This document shows, in pieces, positions 8,800-16,427 of a stretch of 64,000 bases of DNA. The notes under the pieces are model-generated. The model saw nothing but the letters and a program-made list of their open reading frames with translations, was not told the origin of the DNA and searched no databases. Where the stretch lies: assembly GCF_004365875.1 (NCBI RefSeq), contig NZ_SODF01000002.1:2296971-2360970 (forward strand), in the 5' to 3' direction. The DNA comes from Kribbella kalugense (lineage in GTDB: Bacteria; Actinomycetota; Actinomycetes; Propionibacteriales; Kribbellaceae). The position numbers and the translations under genes were made by a program. Position 1 is the stretch's first letter, and every line of letters begins with the position of its first letter.

Positions 8800-9575
8800 A
8801 GCTGCTGCGGCTGGTGGGGGTGGGGTTCTCGATGGCGCTGCGGCGGAGTGTGGCGTTCCGGATCAACCTGGTGTTCGACGTACTGCTCGCCTTCACCGGC
8901 CTTGGTACGGCGGTGGCCGCGGTGCTGATCGTGTTCACGCGGGCGGACAGTCTGGCGGGGTGGTCGAAGGCGGAGTTCCTGGTGCTGATCGGGACGTATC
9001 AGTTGATCACCGGGCTGCGCGGGACGTTCATCGATCCGAACCTGTCGTGGTTCCCCGAGACCGGGATCCGGAACGGGAAGCTCGACGGGTATTTGTTGCA
9101 GCCGGCATCGAGTTTGTTCCTCGCCAGCCTGTCGTTGTCGTCGCCGCTCGCACTGATCCAGTTCGTGCTGGGCATCGGCGTGCTGGGCTGGGGGATCGCT
9201 GGTCAGTCGCTGACCGCAGCCGGGGTGGTCAGTTGGTTGGTGCTTGTCGTGGCGGGGCTGGTGGTGACGTGGGCGTTGAGCGTGCTGCTTGCATGTCTGG
9301 CGTTCTGGGCGCCGAAGCTGCAGTTGGACGTGTTCTTCCACTCTGCTTGGCAGTTGGGCCGATATCCGACGGATGTGTTCGCGCGGCCGATTCGGGTGGT
9401 GCTCACCTACGTGTTCCCGATGGCGCTGATCGCGTCGGTCCCGTCGGCGGCACTGTTGCGTGGGCCGCAGGTTGGGGTGTTGGTCGGCGGGGTGCTTGCG
9501 GCCGTCGGGGCGGCTGTGTTGGCGGGGGCGGCGTGGCGGGCCGGGTTGCGGCGCTATACCGGTGCGACGTCTTGA
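8796..9575 (+). CDS. ABC-2 exporter permease 2 (DUF990/COG3694-like)
   Basis: 259 residues with six membrane segments and the family motif RNGKLDGYLLQPASSLFL. The GTG at 8796 is chosen because it overlaps the preceding stop (GTGA); longer upstream reading lies inside the first permease. Partner of the preceding permease. Transcription probably ends in or after the inverted-repeat element that follows immediately. Confidence 0.88.
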   Translation: MKLLRLVGVGFSMALRRSVAFRINLVFDVLLAFTGLGTAVAAVLIVFTRADSLAGWSKAEFLVLIGTYQLITGLRGTFIDPNLSWFPETGIRNGKLDGYLLQPASSLFLASLSLSSPLALIQFVLGIGVLGWGIAGQSLTAAGVVSWLVLVVAGLVVTWALSVLLACLAFWAPKLQLDVFFHSAWQLGRYPTDVFARPIRVVLTYVFPMALIASVPSAALLRGPQVGVLVGGVLAAVGAAVLAGAAWRAGLRRYTGATS

Positions 9576-9680
9576 TGTGCGCTAAGGACAGGAGGTAGTC
9601 CGCTTTTGGCCCCGTTCCAGCCCAGCGTCAGGCGGGGGATGGCATATGCGTACATGTCTACGTCCTGTTCTTAATGCACA
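9576..9680. repeat. 105-bp element with 23-bp imperfect terminal inverted repeats
   Basis: The left arm (9576-9598, beginning TGTGCGCTAAGGACAGGA) pairs with the right arm (9658-9680, ending TTCTTAATGCACA) at 19 of 23 positions, around a 59-nt middle that holds the palindrome GCATATGC. It starts at the base after the stop codon of the exporter operon. It could be a MITE-like remnant or a long structured terminator; no target-site duplication is visible. Confidence 0.55.
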
Positions 9681-9715
9681 GGAAACCAGCCGCCTGCCGG
9701 GTTAGTCTCCCGGGC

Positions 9716-10438
9716 ATGGTTGATGCCAAGTTCGGTGAGCCTCGGTTGGTGGCGGTTTATGACTTGCTGGATGCGGGGCGGGGGGATCTGGAGCACTACG
9801 CGGCGATGGTGAGTGAGTTCGGGGCGCGCCGGGTGCTGGATGTGGGGTGCGGGACGGGCGAGTTGGCTTGTCTGCTGGCCCGGGACGGCGTGGACGTGGT
9901 CGGGGTGGATCCGGCGGAGGCTTCATTGGAGGTTGCTCGGGGCAAGGAGTTTGCGGACCGGGTGCGATGGATCCATGGGGATGCGACGACGTTGCCGCCG
10001 TTGCGGGTGGACCTGGCGGTGATGACGGGGAACGTGGCGCAGGTGTTCCTGACCGACGATGAGTGGTCGGCGACACTCGACGGCGTACATGCGGCCGTGA
10101 AGCCTGACGGGCGGTTCGTGTTCGAGACGCGGGATCCTTCGCAGCGGGCGTGGGAGGAGTGGACGCGGGAGAACACGCATCAGGTGCAGGAGATCCCCGG
10201 TGGGACGGTCGAGAGTTGGACCGATCTGCTCAGCGTGGAGTTGCCGTTCGTGTCGTTCCGGGGCACGTACGTGTTCTCGTCCGATGGCGCCGTACTCACG
10301 TCCGACTCGACGCTGTGGTTCCGGGAGCGGGACGAGATCGAGGAGTCGCTGGTGGCGGCCGGGTTTGCGGTTGACGAAGTACGTGGGGCTCCGGATCGGC
10401 CGGGGAAGGAGTTCGTCTTCGTTGCTAGGAGGCTTTGA
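9716..10438 (+). CDS. class I SAM-dependent methyltransferase
   Basis: 240 residues. Motif I VLDVGCGTGELACLLA (about residues 38-53) and the acidic residue ending strand 2 (VVGVDPAEASLE) define a Rossmann-fold SAM binder; the C-terminal half resembles small-molecule methyltransferases. The ATG is preceded by TAGTCT (9703-9708) seven nt upstream and no ribosome site, indicating leaderless translation. The 3' end overlaps the convergent phosphotransferase by 14 nt. Substrate unknown. Confidence 0.88.
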   Translation: MVDAKFGEPRLVAVYDLLDAGRGDLEHYAAMVSEFGARRVLDVGCGTGELACLLARDGVDVVGVDPAEASLEVARGKEFADRVRWIHGDATTLPPLRVDLAVMTGNVAQVFLTDDEWSATLDGVHAAVKPDGRFVFETRDPSQRAWEEWTRENTHQVQEIPGGTVESWTDLLSVELPFVSFRGTYVFSSDGAVLTSDSTLWFRERDEIEESLVAAGFAVDEVRGAPDRPGKEFVFVARRL

Positions 10439-11318
10439 GCAGGGCAGTCAGCGTGTGGTGGGCGGTGCGGGACATGACCGGGTTGGTCTCGACGTAGTAC
10501 CAGAGGCAGCCGATGGCCTGTGCGAACGACCAGCCCATGCCGCGGCGCCACTCGGCGTCGTCGCTGCCTAGCGCAGTGCGGAAGACAGCGCGTGCGGTGG
10601 GATCGAGCAGGTTCCACGCGGGCTGGAGATCCATCGCGGGGTCGGAGACGGTGAAGGTGCCGACATCGATGACGCCGGCCAGGCGGCCGTCGTTGGCGAG
10701 CAGGTTGCCGGGCATCAGGTCGCGATGTGTCCAGACGTCCGGCTCGGTGCGGGGCGTCGTCCGCAGATCCGCCCACAACCGGGCGAGACCGTCAACGTCG
10801 ATCATCCCGCGACTGCGCTCCAGCCCGTCCGCGACGTACTCGTCCTGCGACGTCAGCACCCCACCGCGCCACGACCCCGTGAACACCCGCCCATTGGTCG
10901 GGTCCGCCCGCAGCGCCAGCACAAACCGGGCCAGGTCCTCGGCGAAAGCAGTCGATCCGGCCACGTCTGCGTCGTACGCGATCGTCCCGTCGACCCAGCT
11001 GTAAACACTCCAAGGCAGCGGATAGGTCTCGCCCGGCGCGCCGATCGCGATCGGTTCCGGCGTCGGGTACGGCGAGATGCGCCGCAACCGCCGTGCCGCA
11101 TCGGCCTCGTCGTCGAGTTCCTGACGAATCGCGACCGCATCACCCGGCATGATCGGGAAGCGGGCAACGAGGTCCTCGCCGATCCGGAACAGGGCGTTGA
11201 CCGTCCCGTGCGAAGGGGCCGCCCGCACCGCGAGCCCGCTCCAGTCCGGGAACTGCGTCCGTACCAGACCCTCGACCAGCTCGACCGTCACGTCCAGTTG
11301 TCCCGCATGCATCACCAC
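10425..11318 (-). CDS. aminoglycoside phosphotransferase-family kinase
   Basis: 297 residues. The APH catalytic loop THRDLMPGNLL and the metal-binding IDVGTF segment are clear, as is the N-lobe lysine replaced by an LVARFP context typical of this actinobacterial subgroup. These enzymes phosphorylate small alcohols or antibiotics; the substrate is not predictable. The GTG at 11318 is chosen because GATACT lies seven nt upstream; ATG at 11312 is the alternative. It follows the hypothetical gene above it by 22 nt on the same strand. Confidence 0.85.
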   Translation of the reverse strand: MVMHAGQLDVTVELVEGLVRTQFPDWSGLAVRAAPSHGTVNALFRIGEDLVARFPIMPGDAVAIRQELDDEADAARRLRRISPYPTPEPIAIGAPGETYPLPWSVYSWVDGTIAYDADVAGSTAFAEDLARFVLALRADPTNGRVFTGSWRGGVLTSQDEYVADGLERSRGMIDVDGLARLWADLRTTPRTEPDVWTHRDLMPGNLLANDGRLAGVIDVGTFTVSDPAMDLQPAWNLLDPTARAVFRTALGSDDAEWRRGMGWSFAQAIGCLWYYVETNPVMSRTAHHTLTALLKAS

Positions 11319-11340
11319 CCGACGAAGTATCCCGGGCGGC

Positions 11341-12006
11341 CTAACCCGCCTGCACGTCAATTACCGGCGCCACTCGGGCCGACCCGATGCCGCGATCCGG
11401 CTTGCCCAGCCGGAACCGGACCTTGCCCTTCAGTACGGTCCCGGACTCGGCCTGCCCGTCGACCAACTCCTCACCGGGGAACAGCGTGAACGTCCACCGC
11501 TCGTTGTCCTCGCAGTCCGGCGGCGTCGCACCACACTGCAGTACGCGCGCGCCCCAGACCTGACGAGTCATCCACCGCCGGGTGTCCTGACCCAGTACGA
11601 CGAAGTCGTCCGAGCCGATCACGTCGTTGTAGCTGCCGAGCGATGGTCCGTATGACCCGATCACACTCACTACTAGGTGCCACGGCCGTCCGCCGGGCAA
11701 TGGGACCCCATCGGGCAGGCGCTCGTCGAATACGTCGGGCGACGGTGTGGGTCTTACTTCTGACGGCAGCGGGCGGCGCGTGTCCAGCTTGGCCGGGTCC
11801 GGTACGAGGAGTGCGCCGTACTCCACCTCGTCGGCGAAGCGGGCGGTCGCGAAGTGGTCGGTGAGCGCCTGAGTCGCCTTTTCCGCGCGGTCCCAGTCAA
11901 AGGTGTCGAGCAGGTGCTCGCGGGTGATCGCGGGCAGGCCGCGGTCGCCCAGGAAGCTGGCGAGCGGCTCCCAGGCTGCGACCAGCCGGTCGACGGAATC
12001 GTTCAT
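11341..12006 (-). CDS. conserved hypothetical protein
   Basis: 221 residues, no signal peptide or membrane segment, no family that I recognise. The C-terminal half has an alternating beta pattern and ends in a segment describing a possible ligand barrel. Upstream, TAACGT eight nt before the ATG with no Shine-Dalgarno sequence suggests a leaderless mRNA. It lies directly upstream of the phosphotransferase on the same strand and may be co-transcribed with it. Confidence 0.65.
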   Translation of the reverse strand: MNDSVDRLVAAWEPLASFLGDRGLPAITREHLLDTFDWDRAEKATQALTDHFATARFADEVEYGALLVPDPAKLDTRRPLPSEVRPTPSPDVFDERLPDGVPLPGGRPWHLVVSVIGSYGPSLGSYNDVIGSDDFVVLGQDTRRWMTRQVWGARVLQCGATPPDCEDNERWTFTLFPGEELVDGQAESGTVLKGKVRFRLGKPDRGIGSARVAPVIDVQAG

Positions 12007-12040
12007 CCCGGGACACGTTAGTGACCGGGTCGGACAGATC

Positions 12041-12691
12041 TCAGTGGGTCGCGAGTGGGCGGGCGCGATCGGTCGCCAGCCGGATCGCGAAGACGGCGAG
12101 AGCGGTGCCGGTGAGGTAGCGGTGGATGCGCATCCAGCTCGGGCGGCGGGAGAGGAACACGGCGACCGAGCCGGCGGTGATCACGAAGACCGCGTTCATG
12201 ACGACGCCGACCGTGAGCTGGGTGAGGCCGAGGACCAGGCTTTGCACGCCGAGGTGCCCGCGGGACGGGTCGAGGAACTGGGGGAGCAACGAGATGTAGA
12301 GGATCGCGATCTTCGGGTTGAGCAGGCAGGTGAGCAAACCCATGCCGAACAGCTTGCGAGGCCGGTCGGGCTCTAGCTCCTGCGTGGCGAATACCGAGGT
12401 GCCGCCGGGGCGGAGTGCGTTCCAGGCGAGCCAGAGCAGGTACGCCGCGCCCGCGAGCTTCAGCGTCAGGTAGATCTGGGGCACGAGCGCGAACAGGGTC
12501 GCGAGGCCGGCGCTTGCCGCGAGCAAGTACACCAGGAACCCGATCCCGACCCCGGCCAGCGAGATCAGGCCGGCGCGACGACCCTGGGCGATCGAGCGGG
12601 AGACCAGATAGATCATGTTCGGCCCCGGTACGATCACCAGGCCGAGCTCGACCAGGGCGATCCCGAGCAGCGCCTCGTTGCTGACCAGCAT
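12041..12691 (-). CDS. LysE/RhtB-family amino acid exporter
   Basis: 216 residues with about six hydrophobic helices. The N-terminal family motif VPGPNMIYLVSRSIAQGRR (residues 21-39) is diagnostic, and LLNPKIAILYISLLPQF is the conserved motif in the middle. It exports an amino acid or derivative; the exact substrate is unknown. GAGGAAGG supplies the ribosome site. Transcribed away from the DUF5302 gene. Confidence 0.9.
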   Translation of the reverse strand: MLVSNEALLGIALVELGLVIVPGPNMIYLVSRSIAQGRRAGLISLAGVGIGFLVYLLAASAGLATLFALVPQIYLTLKLAGAAYLLWLAWNALRPGGTSVFATQELEPDRPRKLFGMGLLTCLLNPKIAILYISLLPQFLDPSRGHLGVQSLVLGLTQLTVGVVMNAVFVITAGSVAVFLSRRPSWMRIHRYLTGTALAVFAIRLATDRARPLATH

Positions 12692-12849
12692 CCCGTGTCC
12701 CTTCCTCGGCGTACGGCGAACCTAACAGCGCGAGCCGGGCCGCGGCTGGAGGTTTCCAAGGGGCGGTCTCGCGGCTATTCCATTCGCGGTTCGCGTTCAC
12801 CCTCGGTTAGCGTGGGGGTGTACGCCTGACGGTTTGTGAAGGAGACGGT

Positions 12850-13026
12850 ATGAGCGACAAGTCCAGCGAGCCGGCGGACGATCTGCAGAAGAAGTTCCGG
12901 GAAGCGCTCGAGAAGAAGAACGCCGGGAACCACTCGCACCCTGGCAACGGGGCGCGCGGGCAAGGGGTCGGCGAAGCGCACAACGACAAGCAGAAGCGCC
13001 AGTTCCGGCGCAAGTCCGGCAGCTGA
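12850..13026 (+). CDS. DUF5302-like small basic protein
   Basis: 58 residues (MSDKSSEPADDLQKKFREAL at the start, QKRQFRRKSGS at the end), highly charged, with the pattern of the short actinobacterial DUF5302 family: acidic N-terminus, K/R-F-REALE helix, His/Gly-rich middle and FRRKSG C-terminus. Function is unknown in the family. The ATG follows an excellent AAGGAG site, and a strong intrinsic terminator stands 28 nt after the stop, so this is a single-gene transcript. Confidence 0.8.
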   Translation: MSDKSSEPADDLQKKFREALEKKNAGNHSHPGNGARGQGVGEAHNDKQKRQFRRKSGS

Positions 13027-13053
13027 GTCAGCCAACTGTCCATCCATCCGCAT

Positions 13054-13090
13054 GAGCCCCGGGTCCCCGCCCGGGGCTCGACCTTTTGTT
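13054..13090 (+). terminator. intrinsic terminator after DUF5302 gene
   Basis: A perfect 10-bp stem GAGCCCCGGG / CCCGGGGCTC (13054-13063 and 13070-13079) with a 6-nt loop is followed by a T-rich tail around 13083-13090. Confidence 0.85.
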
Positions 13091-13103
13091 ACCGCAGGAT
13101 TGT

Positions 13104-13320
13104 CAGGGCGGGATCGTCAGCGCCGGTACGTCGACGCCGGATCTCCAGGGCCGGTTGTTCGAGGGCCGGATCTCCAGCGCCGGATCGTTCCGGGGGAGCC
13201 CGGCGGTGCGGCCGTTCGTCCCGGACTCCAGCGCCGGACCTCCGGGGTCGGATCGCGAGCGCCGGTACGTCGACGCTGGATCTTCGGGGGCGGACTCTCG
13301 GTGGATGGATCTCGGGGGTG
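13104..13320. repeat. degenerate short-repeat tract
   Basis: This gene-free stretch upstream of the GntR gene is built of reiterated GCCGGATCTCCAG-like words. A 26-bp unit at 13119-13144 recurs at 13258-13283 with one mismatch, and shorter versions fill the space between (for example around 13164 and 13231). No protein with plausible features is encoded. Confidence 0.6.
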
Positions 13321-13348
13321 GAGCCTGGGCTCGACTAGAGTCGGGCGG

Positions 13349-14050
13349 GTGAGTGTGCCGCTGCATTTCGTGGTCAAGACCCGGCTGGTGGAAGTGGTCG
13401 AGCGGCTGGGGGAGGGCTCGGCGCTGCCGCCGGAGCGAGTGCTGGCCAAGGAGTTCGGGGTCTCGCGGTGGACGATGCGGCAGGCGATCCGGGAGCTGAT
13501 CGCCGACGGTCGGCTGCGGGCACGGCAAGGTCAGGGCACGTTCGTCGCGACGCCGAAGCTGGTGCAGCCGTTGGCGCTGGTGAGTTACACCGAGGCGCTT
13601 CGGGCGCAGGGGCACACGCCGGGACGTGAGGTGGTGGCGTTCGACGAGATCGCCGCCGATGCCGAACTGGCCGAGCAGCTCGGCATCTCCGCGGGTGATC
13701 CGGTCCACCGGCTGGAGCGGGTGTTGTCCGCGGACGGGCAGCCGATCGGCCTCGAGACGACGTACCTCGCCGTGGTCCGCTTCCCGACGTTGCGCGAAGT
13801 GCTGGACCCGACCGGCTCGCTGTACCGCTGCCTGACGGACAAGCTCGGCGTACGGTTCGGCGAGGGTGAGGAACTGGTCGAGACCGTGATCGCGACCCCC
13901 CGCGAAGCCGAACTCCTGAAGGCCACCCAGTCCCTCCCGATGCTCCTCCTCCACCGCACCAGCCGCGACACCGAAGCCCGCCCCATCGAAGCCGTCCGCT
14001 CCCTCTACCGCGGCGACCGAGTAGGCTTCCGAGCCACCCTCCGCCCGTAA
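13349..14050 (+). CDS. GntR-family regulator with UTRA domain (HutC subfamily)
   Basis: 233 residues. N-terminal winged helix (about residues 10-75; LPPERVLAKEFGVSRWTMRQ, GRLRARQGQGTFVA) is followed by a UTRA ligand domain (LERVLSADGQPIGLETTYLA). The GTG is chosen because TAGAGT (13336-13341) ends seven nt upstream without a ribosome site. Gene order and a HutC-type palindrome before the phosphonate operon make it the probable regulator of that operon, with a phosphonate or breakdown product as ligand; this is inferred. CGACTAGAGTCG over its own -10 may be an autoregulatory site. Confidence 0.9.
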   Translation: MSVPLHFVVKTRLVEVVERLGEGSALPPERVLAKEFGVSRWTMRQAIRELIADGRLRARQGQGTFVATPKLVQPLALVSYTEALRAQGHTPGREVVAFDEIAADAELAEQLGISAGDPVHRLERVLSADGQPIGLETTYLAVVRFPTLREVLDPTGSLYRCLTDKLGVRFGEGEELVETVIATPREAELLKATQSLPMLLLHRTSRDTEARPIEAVRSLYRGDRVGFRATLRP

Positions 14051-14104
14051 CTCCTCCCGCACTCCGCCTCACCCGCTGCGCCTAGCGCCGCACGCCCCTC
14101 GCCA

Positions 14105-14575
14105 GTGGTTGCGGACGGCCAGCCCATCACAATCGGCGCCGACGGCGCGATCGCCGCGGGGGAGCGCCCGGCGGGCGGCGTTGTGATGGCCTGGGGGTGC
14201 GGCGCCCTCCGTCCCTCGCCCCAGACGGCCTCCGTGACTCTCCGCCGTCCCCGGACGCTCTCCGCGCGACCCTCCGCGTCTAGCCTCAGCCGGCCTTCGC
14301 GCCTAGCCCCCCGACGTCCTCCGCGCGACCCTCGTGTGTGGTCCCGGACGGCCAGGCCATCACAATCGGCGCCGGCGGCCGCGACCACCGCTGAGCGGCG
14401 CCCCACGACACGCATTGTGATGGCGTGGCGGTGCGCCTGATCATTCGCCGGGCGTGTACCTGATGGCCTCCGGGCGACCGCTGGGTCTTGGCCCGGAGGG
14501 CCAGGCCATCACGCTCGCTGTCGGCGGCGCGACCGCCGCGGGGAGCGGCTTGTGGTTCGGGTTGGGGTGCGGGGG
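14105..14575. repeat. three-copy palindromic cassette in the regulator-operon gap
   Basis: Three diverged copies of a roughly 100-bp unit start near 14105, 14338 and 14485, each with the core CGGACGGCCAGGCCATCAC (one base varies) followed by an alternating GGC/GCG tract. In copies 1 and 2 the left word CCATCACAAT pairs with ATTGTGATGG some 48 nt later (14124-14132 with 14181-14189; 14356-14366 with 14414-14424), and TGATGGCC/GGCCATCA (14461-14468/14504-14511) brackets copy 3. The 617-bp gap from 14051 to 14667 holds no credible gene. Confidence 0.65.
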
Positions 14576-14590
14576 ATTGTTTGGTGGGTG

Positions 14591-14642
14591 TTTACCTGGG
14601 GGTTGGGCTTCGCGCATGCTTTCTTCATTGGTCCGGACCAAT
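14591..14642 (+). promoter_or_regulatory. phosphonate operon promoter with GntR/HutC-type operator
   Basis: A perfect 16-bp palindrome ATTGGTCCGGACCAAT occupies 14627-14642. It has the TGGT-N4-ACCA form bound by HutC-subfamily GntR proteins such as DasR and PhnF. TTTACC (14591-14596) and CATGCT (14615-14620) are plausible -35 and -10 boxes 18 nt apart, placing the operator over the start site, which suits repression. Confidence 0.75.
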
Positions 14643-14667
14643 CTGGGTCGTGACGAGAGGAGTTGGC

Positions 14668-15753
14668 GTGCGGGTGGTTGTGGTGGGTGGAGGGGTGCTG
14701 GGCACGTTTCATGCCTGGGAGGCGGTACGGCGGGGGCATGAGGTGGTCCAGGTCGAGCGGGAGCTCGAGGGCCGGGGTGCGAGTGTCCGGAACTTCGGGC
14801 TGGTCTGGGTCAGCGGGCGCGCCGACGGTGCCGAGGTGGTTCTCGCGCAGCGGGCCCGGGACCTGTGGGCCGAGATGCCCGGCATCAGTGTCCGGACGGT
14901 CGGCTCGCTGACCGTCTGCCGGACCGAGGCTGAGCTGGCGGTCGCGAAGGAAGCGGCGACCCGGCCGGATGCGGCGGCGCGTGGGTTTCAGGTGCTCGAC
15001 GCTGAGCAGACCCGGACCCGCAACCCGGCGTTGAAGGGCGAGCTGCAAGGTTCGCTCTGGTGTGCGCGGGACGCGATCGTCGAGCCGCGCGAGGTACTGC
15101 CGGCGCTCCGCGCCGAGCTGATCAAATCGAACCGCTACCAGTTCCTCGGGGGACGGGAAGTGCGCAACGTCCAGGACAGCCGGGTCGTCGACGACCACGG
15201 CGACACCCACGAGGGCGATCTCGTCTTCCTCTGCACCGGCGCGTGGCACAGCGGCCTGATCCGGGAGCTGACCGACGACCTCCCGGTACGACGCGTCCGC
15301 CTGCAGATGATGCAGACCGCGCCGCTCGACGAGATCCTCACCACGGCCGTGGCCGATGCGGACAGCTTCCGCTACTACCCGGCGTACAAAGCGGACGATC
15401 TGCCGCCGCAGGCTCCGATCGCCGACGAGCACAAGATGCAGCTGCTGATGGTGCAGCGCAACCACGGTGGTCTGACGATTGGTGACACCCACGAGTACGA
15501 GGAGCCGTTCTCGTTCGATGTGCGGAGCGAGCCGTATGAATACTTGCGGGACGCGGTCGAGAGCATTCTTGGACGCGAGCTGCCGGCAATCGTTCAGAGA
15601 TGGGCCGGGGTGTATTCACAGGCGACCAGCGACGAGGTCGTCGTACGGCGGGAAGTTGCCGAAGGCGTGCACCTGGTCACGGGGCCGGGTGGGCGCGGCA
15701 TGACGATGTCGCCGGCGATCGCCGAGGCAAGCTTTGAAGGGATCGACGCATGA
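14668..15753 (+). CDS. FAD-dependent amine oxidoreductase of phosphonate cluster (TIGR03364-like)
   Basis: 361 residues of the DAO/glycine oxidase fold: N-terminal dinucleotide loop VVVVGGGVLGTFHAWEA (residues 3-19), VERE at the end of strand 2, and the C-terminal GPGGRGMTMSPAIAE flavin-contact motif. The subgroup is known to cluster with phosphonatase-like HADs. I infer oxidation of 2-aminoethylphosphonate or an N-alkyl derivative to phosphonoacetaldehyde. The GTG start follows GAGAGGAG (14655-14662). It overlaps the next gene by 4 nt and is first in the operon. Confidence 0.85.
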   Translation: MRVVVVGGGVLGTFHAWEAVRRGHEVVQVERELEGRGASVRNFGLVWVSGRADGAEVVLAQRARDLWAEMPGISVRTVGSLTVCRTEAELAVAKEAATRPDAAARGFQVLDAEQTRTRNPALKGELQGSLWCARDAIVEPREVLPALRAELIKSNRYQFLGGREVRNVQDSRVVDDHGDTHEGDLVFLCTGAWHSGLIRELTDDLPVRRVRLQMMQTAPLDEILTTAVADADSFRYYPAYKADDLPPQAPIADEHKMQLLMVQRNHGGLTIGDTHEYEEPFSFDVRSEPYEYLRDAVESILGRELPAIVQRWAGVYSQATSDEVVVRREVAEGVHLVTGPGGRGMTMSPAIAEASFEGIDA

Positions 15754-16427
15754 TCCAGCTCGCAGTGCTCGACATGGCGGGTACGACGGTCGCCGACGAC
15801 GGACTCGTCGAGCGCGCGTTCACCGCTGCGATCGGTGCCCAAGGCATCGATCCGGGGACAACGGAGTACGAGCGGATGATCGAGCATGTCCGCGCGACGA
15901 TGGGCGAATCGAAGATCACCGTCTTCCGCGCGCTCCTCCCGAGCGAGGAGGCAGCGCAGGAAGCGAACACGGCGTTCGAGGATGCCTACGGCAACCTTAT
16001 CGACGGGCTGAAGCCGATCGACGGTGCCGAGGACGCGATCCGGCAAATCAAGGACGCCGGGATCAAGGTCTGCCTGACCACTGGATTCTCCGAGATCACT
16101 CAACACCGAATCCTGACCGCCCTCGGCTGGCAGCAGCTGGCCGACCTCACTCTCTGTCCGGCTCAGGCGGGCCGCGGCAGACCGTACCCGGACATGGTCC
16201 TCAAGGCCCTGCTCGAGCTGCGCGCCGACGGCGTACAGAACGTGGCCGTGGCCGGTGACACCGCCTACGACATGGCGACCGGGATCCGGGCTGGTGCTCC
16301 GATCGTGGCCGGCGTCCTGACTGGTGCCCACGGCAAGCAACAGCTCGATGCCGCGGGCGCGACCCACGTACTCGAGTCGGTCCGGGACCTCCCCGGCCTG
16401 CTCCTCGATCGAAGGCTGGACAAGTGA
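15750..16427 (+). CDS. phosphonatase-like HAD hydrolase (TIGR03351-like)
   Basis: 225 residues. The HAD nucleophile is D8 in LDMAGTT. The second position is Ala10 where most HAD phosphatases have Asp, exactly as in phosphonoacetaldehyde hydrolase PhnX. Lys55 in MGESKITVFRAL aligns with the PhnX Schiff-base lysine of MGLLKIDHVRAL. Motif II TTG (110-112), GRGRPYPDM (141-149) and GDTAYDM (169-175) complete the site. The expected reaction is phosphonoacetaldehyde to acetaldehyde plus phosphate. Overlaps both neighbours by 4 nt. Confidence 0.87.
   Translation: MIQLAVLDMAGTTVADDGLVERAFTAAIGAQGIDPGTTEYERMIEHVRATMGESKITVFRALLPSEEAAQEANTAFEDAYGNLIDGLKPIDGAEDAIRQIKDAGIKVCLTTGFSEITQHRILTALGWQQLADLTLCPAQAGRGRPYPDMVLKALLELRADGVQNVAVAGDTAYDMATGIRAGAPIVAGVLTGAHGKQQLDAAGATHVLESVRDLPGLLLDRRLDK

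Noticed and set aside
14005..14415. Coding frames through the palindromic cassettes
   Set aside because: They are low-complexity Arg/Ala-rich readings of the repeats in several frames, none with start signals.
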